64,000 nt of DNA from Bacteroidia bacterium (lineage in GTDB: Bacteria; Bacteroidota; Bacteroidia; AKYH767-A; OLB10): contig JAEUTH010000029.1 in the NCBI GenBank assembly GCA_016788165.1, forward strand, positions 45,746-109,745, given 5' to 3'. The notes beneath the pieces are model-generated. The model made no database searches, was not told the origin of the DNA, and worked only from the letters and a program-made list of their open reading frames with translations. How positions within the stretch are numbered: position 1 is the first letter of the stretch; each line of letters starts with the position of its first letter. Shown piece by piece: positions 55,602 to 64,000 of this stretch. Position numbers and translations under genes: made by a program.

Positions 55602-58600
55602 TTGAGTATATCAGCCACACAGCAAATAGCAATCAATAATCAAATTAATGAGTTTATTAAACGCAAAGGTTTAATGAGTACGCCCAAAGGAAGGCGTTTG
55701 TTTGAATCGAAACAGGTAGAGTTGAAAAGTGTAGATTGGACTAAAGCCCGTAGTTTGCTATATATAAAATCGGACCGCGGCCCACATGTGTTTTTTTCGG
55801 TGCGTATTAATAATTTCGATAAGCGTGAAATAAATGCTACCTGCAATTGTGGCGAAGATGATGTATATCTGTGCGCCCATAAAGTGGCCGCTCTTTATGC
55901 TTTACGTAACGAAGCCAACAATTTAGCGCCTGCCGAAGTTACTGTTACTGCCGGTACACTGCCGCTTTTCGAAAACGAGTTATTAGACACCATTTACAAC
56001 CTGCCTCAGCTAAACACTACTTATTTTCTAAAGTACCTAAGCTGGCCCGACTTTAATGCCGCTCAGGAGATTTATCAGGCTAACGGCATTGAGCCAATTA
56101 ACATGGCACTTAACAAAGCTTCGTTTCTTTGTAAAGATGGCAATACTTCGTATAAGGTATTAGTTAGAAAATTAGAGGGCGACAAAGTTATGATTGAATG
56201 TAGTTGCGATGATACCACGCGACCTATGTGTCTGCACAAAGGAGCTGTGTTGTATTACCTGAACATTCAATATGGCGAGCACGGCCTGCATAGTTTAAAA
56301 AACTGGGATGAAGAAAAACAACAGCTATTAGCCATGTATGGCTATAGCCTGAGTGATGATATAAGCCAAAAGTTTGATTTTGCTTTTGACGATGGCAGTA
56401 TCCGTTTAATATTGTTAGACAGCAGCATACAACAATTACCAGGTACAGCCGGTTTTGATAACTGGATGCAACAATTTATGACTCCGGCATTTGCATCATC
56501 TAAAATTGAAGCATTAAAAAAAGGCAACAGTGCCGATGAGTTGTTGTTTGTAATTACAAAAAGCAGTGCAAGTTATTTTCCGGATACAGGCATGCAATTG
56601 GTAGTTGGTAAACGAAAAAAAACAACTGAATTTTATAAAGCACTCGAAAATTTTGACACTTATCCTTACAGGCATCAATTGCTGGCATTATACCCACCGG
56701 AGCTTTTAGCAGCCTGCCAGGCTTTGCAAAACAGGCTGTTTACTGCAATTTACCTGCCCGATTATGCCGGAAAAAATGTAGTGACGCTGCACGAATTGTC
56801 GCAAGATAAAGTAGTGGGCTTGCAACATAAAATGAATGAATGCTTACAAACACTTTTTAACCATGCAGGCACTACACCTTTTTATATTGGCAATCATACT
56901 GAAAACAGCACCTTACCTGATGTTGATTTTAAAACAACCTATACCCTAAGTGTAACACCGGTGCACGCCAGCTTAAGTGTGCGATTTGACAACCAGTACA
57001 TGGTTTTAAAACCACAATTAAAAATGGGTGCTGATTTTTCAGAGCCAACCGACTTCGAAATAATTACTCCCTGGCTTTTATTACGCCAAGGGACTATTTA
57101 TAAACTTAATAGTTATGCCGACCTGAGTTTGCTGCAAAAGTTTGAAAAATATGAATCGCTAAAATTTAAAATTATTGACAAGCAAACATTGTTTAATCAA
57201 GTATTACAACCACTGTCAAAAAACAATGTTTTACAGTTCGAAAATACTTTAGTAGAAACCATATCAGCAAAGCCAACACAAATACATTTATATTTAAAGG
57301 AGTTTGAAAAAGTTCTGCTGTTTGTTCCCAAATTTATTTACACCGTTGCCGACCAAACTGTAGAAACCGACTTGCATACCGATAATGATGCTTTGGTATA
57401 TAACCATGACAAAGTGTATTTGATAAAAAGAGATTTGGAGTCCGAAACGGAAGCAACCCGTTTTTTCAAAACATTGCATCCCGATTTCGAACAAAATCAT
57501 ACCGAACCATATTTCCATTTAACCATTGAACAGGTAATGCACCAGGGGTGGTTTTTCAAATTATTCGAACAGCTTAAACAAAACAACATTGCTGTATTTG
57601 GCCAGCAAGAGCTTAAAAAAATAAAGTATAATACACATAAACCCATAATCACATTTGGTAATAGCAGCGGAACCGATTGGCTTGATTTACAACTAAAAAT
57701 AACCTTTGGGCAAACCCAGGTTTCATTAAACCAGGTGCGTAAAGCCATTTTAAATAATCAAAAATTTGTGCCTTTAGACGATGGTACCGTTGGACTATTG
57801 CCTGATGAATGGGTAACGAGATATGCCCCATTATTTAAATATGGCAAGCTCGATAAAACGAAGTTAAGCATCAGCAAATTACATTTTACAATAATTGATA
57901 CGTACTTAAACGAAATTAATAATGATGCATTGGCTGTTGAGTTGCAGGTTAAAAAAAACAAACTGTTGCAGTTCGAAAGCATGCAACACCAGCAAGTGCC
58001 GGCCCAAATACAGGCGCAGTTGCGGCCTTATCAGGTAACCGGTTTTGAATGGCTGCATTTTTTAAACGATTTTAACTGGGGTGGATGCCTGGCCGATGAT
58101 ATGGGCTTAGGTAAAACATTGCAGGTGCTTACCTTATTACAGCACCTGAAAAACAACCAAAAGCTTAAAACCAGTTTGGTGGTTGTGCCTACAACATTGG
58201 TTTTTAACTGGAATAGCGAGGTAGAAAAATACTGCCCGCAATTACAAATTTACACACATCATGGCGCACAGCGTCAATGGCCACTACGTTGGCAGCAATA
58301 CGATATAATACTTACCACCTACGGTACCTTGCGAAGCGATTTAAGCACTATAAAAAATATTGAATTTGATTATGTGATTTTAGACGAATCGCAGGCCATA
58401 AAAAATCCATTGTCGCAAATATCAAAAGCAGTACGCGTATTACATGCCAAAAACCGTTTGGTAATGACAGGAACACCCATCGAAAACAACACCTTTGACT
58501 TATATGCACAAATGGAATTTTTAAATCCGGGTTTGTTGGGCAGCAGCGATTTTTTTAGAAATGAATTTGCAACGCCTATTGATAAATATGCTATTGAAGA

Positions 58601-59399
58601 AAAGGCCGAAGCATTGCGTAAACTTATTGCGCCTTTTGTATTAAAGCGAACCAAGGAAGAGGTGGCCAGCGATTTGCCGCCCAAAATTGAAACCGTTTTA
58701 TTTTGCGAAATGGGTGCCGAACAACGTAGCGTTTATAATTCCGTTAAGGAAAAATACCGCAATCAAATTTTACAAAAAATAGATGCAGAAGGCGTTACCA
58801 AATCGGGCTTTTTAATTTTAGAAGGTCTTTTAAAGCTGCGTATGATTTGTGATGCCACTACTTTGGTAAGTGATGACACACGCGAAAAAACACACTCGGC
58901 AAAACTGGATGAGTTAATGCGCGAGCTATCCGAAAATGCCGGACATCATAAAATAGTTGTGTTTTCGCAGTTTTTAAAAATGCTCGACTTAATAAAACAG
59001 CAATTAATTGCAGCGCACATTCCATTCGAATATTTAGATGGACAAACAACAGACAGGAAAGAGCGTATTGATAATTTCAGACAAAATAATGATGTGCGCG
59101 TTTTTTTAATGAGCTTAAAAGCCGGTGGTGTTGGTATTAATCTTACCGAAGCCGATTATGTGTATTTGGTTGACCCCTGGTGGAATCCGGCAGTAGAACA
59201 ACAAGCTATTGACCGCACACATCGTATCGGACAAAAGCATAATGTGTTTGCATATAAAATGATTTGTAAAGATTCGATTGAAGAAAAAATTATGCAATTG
59301 CAAGAGCGTAAAAAAGTTTTAGCAGGTAACCTGATTGACACTGAAAAAAATCTGCTAAAGAAATTAGACAAAGACGAAATTGCTGCGCTTTTTGCTTAA
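55602..59399 (+). CDS. SNF2-family helicase with two SWIM-type zinc motifs
   Basis: A DNA-dependent ATPase of up to 1265 residues. N-terminal half: two SWIM-like CxCxnCxH motifs, C81/C83/C91/H93 (CNCGEDDVYLCAH) and C200/C202/C210/H212 (CSCDDTTRPMCLH), then a long poorly characterised region to about 790. C-terminal half: the SNF2 ATPase with Walker A (DDMGLGKT, near 833), DESQ box (near 927), MTGTPIENN, and the helicase C module (GGVGINLTEADYVYLVDPWWNP, split, then QAIDRTHRIGQ). Such bacterial SNF2 proteins are presumed to act on protein-DNA complexes. The open start is TTG 55602; ATG 55674 (STPKGRRLF) is an alternative that loses no domain. Confidence 0.9.
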   Translation: MSISATQQIAINNQINEFIKRKGLMSTPKGRRLFESKQVELKSVDWTKARSLLYIKSDRGPHVFFSVRINNFDKREINATCNCGEDDVYLCAHKVAALYALRNEANNLAPAEVTVTAGTLPLFENELLDTIYNLPQLNTTYFLKYLSWPDFNAAQEIYQANGIEPINMALNKASFLCKDGNTSYKVLVRKLEGDKVMIECSCDDTTRPMCLHKGAVLYYLNIQYGEHGLHSLKNWDEEKQQLLAMYGYSLSDDISQKFDFAFDDGSIRLILLDSSIQQLPGTAGFDNWMQQFMTPAFASSKIEALKKGNSADELLFVITKSSASYFPDTGMQLVVGKRKKTTEFYKALENFDTYPYRHQLLALYPPELLAACQALQNRLFTAIYLPDYAGKNVVTLHELSQDKVVGLQHKMNECLQTLFNHAGTTPFYIGNHTENSTLPDVDFKTTYTLSVTPVHASLSVRFDNQYMVLKPQLKMGADFSEPTDFEIITPWLLLRQGTIYKLNSYADLSLLQKFEKYESLKFKIIDKQTLFNQVLQPLSKNNVLQFENTLVETISAKPTQIHLYLKEFEKVLLFVPKFIYTVADQTVETDLHTDNDALVYNHDKVYLIKRDLESETEATRFFKTLHPDFEQNHTEPYFHLTIEQVMHQGWFFKLFEQLKQNNIAVFGQQELKKIKYNTHKPIITFGNSSGTDWLDLQLKITFGQTQVSLNQVRKAILNNQKFVPLDDGTVGLLPDEWVTRYAPLFKYGKLDKTKLSISKLHFTIIDTYLNEINNDALAVELQVKKNKLLQFESMQHQQVPAQIQAQLRPYQVTGFEWLHFLNDFNWGGCLADDMGLGKTLQVLTLLQHLKNNQKLKTSLVVVPTTLVFNWNSEVEKYCPQLQIYTHHGAQRQWPLRWQQYDIILTTYGTLRSDLSTIKNIEFDYVILDESQAIKNPLSQISKAVRVLHAKNRLVMTGTPIENNTFDLYAQMEFLNPGLLGSSDFFRNEFATPIDKYAIEEKAEALRKLIAPFVLKRTKEEVASDLPPKIETVLFCEMGAEQRSVYNSVKEKYRNQILQKIDAEGVTKSGFLILEGLLKLRMICDATTLVSDDTREKTHSAKLDELMRELSENAGHHKIVVFSQFLKMLDLIKQQLIAAHIPFEYLDGQTTDRKERIDNFRQNNDVRVFLMSLKAGGVGINLTEADYVYLVDPWWNPAVEQQAIDRTHRIGQKHNVFAYKMICKDSIEEKIMQLQERKKVLAGNLIDTEKNLLKKLDKDEIAALFA

Positions 59400-59495
59400 A
59401 GTAATGTTGTTGTTTTTGTAAACAGTTTTGAATTAGACTTCGCATTTGATTTGGCTTATAAAAAATAGCGTAGCTGTTTCGATAAATTGGCAATT

Positions 59496-59529
59496 AAAAA
59501 AGGCTGTGGTAAACAACCACAGCCTTTTT
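59496..59529. terminator. Bidirectional terminator between SNF2 gene and atpC
   Basis: AAAAAGGCTGTGGT and its complement around a 5-base loop (arms 59496-59510, 59516-59529), with A-run and T-run on both sides. It separates convergent stops at 59399 and 59553. Confidence 0.85.
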
Positions 59530-59552
59530 AATACTTTTTATGGTACTATTTT

Positions 59553-59795
59553 TTAGTCAACCCTTTCGGCCAAAACCACAACTTTGTTTTTAAGCACCTC
59601 TACAACACCGCCTAATATCTGATACGCTTGTTGGCCCTGTGCTGTTTTAACCCGCACCTGGCCGCTACCTAAAGTAGAGATAAGCGGAGCATGATTGTTT
59701 AAAAACTGCATTTTACCATTGGTGCCCGGCACCTGAACGGCTGTACACTCTCCGGCAAATACCATTTTATCAGGTGTTATTATTTCTACGTACAT
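59553..59795 (-). CDS. atpC: ATP synthase epsilon subunit, short form
   Basis: Rotor stalk subunit of F1Fo ATP synthase. The 80 residues cover only the N-terminal beta-barrel (VEIITPDKMVFAGECTAVQVPG, then GKMQFLNNHAPLISTLGSG and QILGGVVEVLKNKVVVL) and stop there; the two-helix C-terminal domain (usual total near 130-140) that inhibits ATP hydrolysis in other bacteria is absent. The frame ends cleanly at a TAG-type stop with a terminator after it, so this is a genuine short form, known from Bacteroidota. It follows atpD by 28 bases on the same strand. The other atp genes are elsewhere. Confidence 0.93.
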   Translation of the reverse strand: MYVEIITPDKMVFAGECTAVQVPGTNGKMQFLNNHAPLISTLGSGQVRVKTAQGQQAYQILGGVVEVLKNKVVVLAERVD

Positions 59796-59823
59796 GGGTA
59801 TTGTTGTTTTAGTCTTAAAAAAA

Positions 59824-61341
<1,518 letters not shown>

Positions 61342-61429
61342 TTATAAATTTGACTGATTTTAACCGACTATAAAAACCTTTATTTTTTAAGCTTTAATGG
61401 CTTTTAATGAGGCCTTTTAAAATCGGGCG

Positions 61430-61437
61430 CGAAGGTA
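61430..61437 (-). promoter_or_regulatory. Candidate -7 box (TACCTTCG) of atpD
   Basis: On the minus strand: TACCTTCG followed by CGCCCG. The extension is shared with the aspS box (TATATTCG-CGCCC), so the two essential genes may use a related promoter form. Confidence 0.4.
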
Positions 61438-61508
61438 AAAATATTTATTACTCAAAAAAGTATTTTCCCGGCTGTATTAATTTGATGGCTTTAGGTTGCA
61501 ATCAAAAT

Positions 61509-61536
61509 AAAAAAAGCCCCAATACAGGGCCTTTTA
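61509..61536 (-). terminator. Terminator of the aldehyde dehydrogenase gene
   Basis: On the minus strand AAAAGGCCC pairs with GGGGCTTTTTTT around a 6-base loop (slightly imperfect), 17 bases after the stop at 61553, ending in a T-run. Confidence 0.7.
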
Positions 61537-61552
61537 CAATGCTTTTATGCGA

Positions 61553-63103
61553 TTAAATATCAAACTTAATGCCTTGTGCCAATGGCAAACTGCTGCCATA
61601 GTTTATGGTATTGGTTTGCCTGCGCATATAAATTTTCCACGAGTCGCTACCGCTTTCGCGGCCGCCACCGGTTTCTTTTTCGCCTCCAAAAGCGCCACCA
61701 ATTTCGGCACCACTGGTTCCAATGTTTACATTGGCAATGCCACAGTCGCTGCCTGCATGCGATAAAAAGCTTTCGGTTTCGATAACATGATTACTGAAAA
61801 TGGATGATGAAAGCCCTTGTGGCACACTGTTTTGCAAACTTATGGCCTCTTCAATAGTATCATATTTCATAATGTATAAAATAGGCGCAAAGGTTTCTTC
61901 CTGCACCATGTGGTAGTGATTTTGTGCCTCAACGATGCAGGGTACAACGTAACAGCCGCTTTCAAAACCGGCACCCGTGCATACTGTGCCACCATATATA
62001 ACCTTGCCTCCTTCTGTTGTTACCTGTGCAATGGCTTTGGTAAAATCGTTTACGGCACCGGTATCAATTAAAGGCCCAACCAAGGTTGTAGGATTTAGCG
62101 GATGGCCAATAGTAGCGCCACTGTATGCCTTTATTAATTTTTGTTTAAACGATTCGTAAATGCTGCTGTGTATAATAAGTCTGCGCGTTGAGGTACAGCG
62201 TTGCCCTGCCGTGCCAATAGCGCCAAAAACAGTAGCACGCAAAGCCATATCCTGATTGGCATGCTGGCTGATAATTATTGCATTGTTACCACCTAACTCT
62301 AACAAGCTGCGACCCAAACGCTCGCCTACAATACGGCCTACACGCTTGCCCACACGTGTTGAACCGGTGGCACTTATTAATGGGATGCGCTTATCTTCTA
62401 AAAAGTTATCGCCTACATATTTACTGCCGGCAGCAATAAGGCAAAGCACACCTTCGGGTACTTTATTGTCGGCTAAAACTTTGGCAATAATATTATGTAC
62501 AGCTATGGCACATAACATGGTTTTTGAAGAGGGTTTCCAGATAGAGCAATCGCCACATACCATGGCAAGCATGGCATTCCAACTCCAAACCGCTACCGGA
62601 AAATTAAATGCGCTTATAATGCCCACAATACCTAAAGGATGATATTGTTCATACATACGATGTAATGGGCGCTCGCTATGCATGGTGTAACCATGTAACT
62701 GGCGCGAAAGGCCAACTGCAAAGTCGCATATATCTATCATTTCCTGCACCTCGCCTAAGCCCTCTTGTAAAATTTTACCCATCTCGTACGACACTAACAA
62801 GCCTAATGCTTCTTTGTTTTCGCGCAGGGCGTTGCCTATTTGACGTACCACTTCGCCACGCTTAGGTGCAGGTACCATACGCCAGGTTTCAAATGCCTGT
62901 TGGGCTGTAACTACTATGTTTTCATAATCGGAAGCCGTGCCTTGTTTTACTTCGGCTATAAGTTGCCCATCGGCCGATGCATACGATTTTATTATTTCGC
63001 CTTGCGTTTCTGTCCATTGTGTGCCTGTACAAGCACCGTTATTTATTGCTTTAATACCGAGTTTTTTAAGGGCTTCTGCTATACCATAGTTAGCTGTTGT
63101 CAT
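61553..63103 (-). CDS. ALDH7-type aldehyde dehydrogenase (aminoadipate-semialdehyde type)
   Basis: NAD-linked oxidation of an aldehyde to its acid; the ALDH7 branch (antiquitin) acts on alpha-aminoadipic semialdehyde/piperideine-6-carboxylate in lysine breakdown. The 516 residues carry the nucleophile C303 in GTAGQRCTST, the general base E269 in LLELGGNNAI, the cofactor site FNFPVAVWSWN and IWKPSSKTM, and the C-terminal FGGEKETGGGRESGSDSWK, characteristic of ALDH7. Lysine degradation is therefore likely, but the substrate is inferred. Monocistronic with a TACCTTTG -7 box at 63144-63151 and ATG 63103. Confidence 0.9.
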   Translation of the reverse strand: MTTANYGIAEALKKLGIKAINNGACTGTQWTETQGEIIKSYASADGQLIAEVKQGTASDYENIVVTAQQAFETWRMVPAPKRGEVVRQIGNALRENKEALGLLVSYEMGKILQEGLGEVQEMIDICDFAVGLSRQLHGYTMHSERPLHRMYEQYHPLGIVGIISAFNFPVAVWSWNAMLAMVCGDCSIWKPSSKTMLCAIAVHNIIAKVLADNKVPEGVLCLIAAGSKYVGDNFLEDKRIPLISATGSTRVGKRVGRIVGERLGRSLLELGGNNAIIISQHANQDMALRATVFGAIGTAGQRCTSTRRLIIHSSIYESFKQKLIKAYSGATIGHPLNPTTLVGPLIDTGAVNDFTKAIAQVTTEGGKVIYGGTVCTGAGFESGCYVVPCIVEAQNHYHMVQEETFAPILYIMKYDTIEEAISLQNSVPQGLSSSIFSNHVIETESFLSHAGSDCGIANVNIGTSGAEIGGAFGGEKETGGGRESGSDSWKIYMRRQTNTINYGSSLPLAQGIKFDI

Positions 63104-63143
63104 AATTGTATGGGCTTTTTATTTATTTAAAATTTGAAGTTGC

Positions 63144-63151
63144 CAAAGGTA
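63144..63151 (-). promoter_or_regulatory. Candidate -7 box (TACCTTTG) of the ALDH gene
   Basis: A perfect TAnnTTTG match on the minus strand, 40 bases before ATG 63103. No matching -33 element was found. Confidence 0.45.
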
Positions 63152-63378
63152 TATGATTTAGCGGCTGCCGTAATGCTTTATACACAAGTGCAGCTAAAAT
63201 TTTGTTGAAAAATGTTGTTAAACTTTTACCCCCGATTTCGATCAAAACAGTAAACTTGTTTTAAAATAGAATGCCCTTAGCGTAATTGCTTTGTAAAATA
63301 CGAGTTTGAAAAGCGCACCGATACAATAAAAACCATCGTTTATTGATTAACCTAATATAACTCCCAAATATTAACGCC

Positions 63379-63504
63379 ATGAAACAGATTTTTAAAAGTA
63401 TTAACATGGGCTTTACAGTCTTCAGCCATTGGTTCGAAACCAATTTTGGTTGGTTTTTTACCAATGCCACCAAGGCTGAATGTAGCCGGCATAAGCACGA
63501 TTAG
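63379..63504 (+). CDS. Possible 41-residue small protein
   Basis: An ATG at 63379 opens a 41-codon frame to TAG at 63502 (KQIFKSINMGFTVFSHW, FETNFGWFFTNATKAECSR, KHD at the end; W/F-rich, N-terminal amphipathic). It begins like an ordinary protein, sits alone in a 547-base gap, and is followed after 12 bases by a perfect hairpin. I do not recognise the family. There is no clear promoter box; TATAACTC upstream is weak. It may be a real small membrane-active or regulatory protein, or chance. Confidence 0.4.
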   Translation: MKQIFKSINMGFTVFSHWFETNFGWFFTNATKAECSRHKHD

Positions 63505-63516
63505 CATGCAAACAAC

Positions 63517-63554
63517 AAACAGGAACGGCTGCCCAAGGGCAGCCGTTCCTGTTT
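63517..63554. terminator. Perfect 18-bp hairpin, probable terminator
   Basis: Arms 63517-63534 and 63537-63554 (core GGAACGGCTGCCC and its complement) are perfect with a 2-base spacer; AAAC/GTTT flank it. There is no long T-run, so it is either a weak terminator for the small ORF or a structural element ahead of cassette B. Confidence 0.55.
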
Positions 63555-63563
63555 CACACCTTT

Positions 63564-64000
<437 letters not shown>

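Noticed and set aside
63431..63441. GGTTCGAAACC resembling a tRNA T-arm
   Set aside because: No acceptor stem, anticodon arm or CCA context can be folded around it, and it lies inside the 41-codon frame; the motif is simply palindromic.

Overview
This window is chromosomal DNA from a member of the phylum Bacteroidota. The signs are: many secreted proteins with type IX secretion (T9SS) C-terminal sorting domains; a PorV-like/PorU-like pair; lineage-typical families (DUF4270 next to glmS, DUF4199, DUF2480, DUF1801, CCDC81-type HU-SPOR protein); and -7 promoter elements of the TAnnTTTG type. Order and genus cannot be fixed from sequence alone; a Chitinophagales/Sphingobacteriales-like environmental lineage is my guess. 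I see no rRNA, tRNA, CRISPR array, prophage or insertion sequence.

Layout. 0-4 kb: end of an M28-type peptidase, aspS, a small membrane-anchored protein, a DUF4199 protein and a Nudix hydrolase. 4-20 kb: a secretome block with a 780-residue T9SS protein followed by a GH13 amylase, an arylsulfatase broken by two in-frame TAA codons, a coiled-coil membrane protein, a subtilisin-like protease, and a two-gene minus-strand unit (beta-helix giant plus a propeller-like protein). 20-25 kb: housekeeping (YugP-type metallopeptidase, sufE/sufT-like/DUF2480 cluster, pssA-purS-lipoprotein). 25-32 kb: PorV-like and PorU-like genes. 32-36 kb: acyltransferase, lnt, lpdA. 36-38 kb: a porin pseudogene. 38-46 kb: glyS, DUF4270-glmS and a priming glycosyltransferase. 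46-55 kb: S41 protease, HU-SPOR protein, gcvH, vanZ-like, NeuD-like acetyltransferase, a T9SS cyclophilin and an AsmA-like protein. 55-64 kb: SNF2 helicase, atpC-atpD, an ALDH7-type dehydrogenase, a possible 41-residue small gene and the start of another T9SS-type gene.

Most notable observation: two unrelated secreted-protein genes, the beta-helix gene (start near 20230, minus) and the truncated gene at the right edge (63669, plus), share one 5' cassette of about 140-180 bp. It holds the same promoter-like segment, the same leader, ATG-AAA-AAA-TCA, a CA dinucleotide tract (8 units in one, 18 in the other), and then the same signal-peptide core. In both copies the tract places the ATG out of frame with the signal peptide and the long downstream frame, while adding or removing a few CA units would restore it. 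This looks like a modular, slippage-based phase-variation switch placed in front of different T9SS cargo genes.

Other points for a second look: the sulfatase whose frame and catalytic residues are intact apart from two TAA codons; a porin pseudogene; -7 boxes only 4-6 nt from the ATG of lnt, glyS and the DUF4270 gene (possible leaderless mRNAs); a TAnnTTCGCGC promoter variant before aspS, atpD and glyS; and a secreted cyclophilin with fibronectin-like domains.
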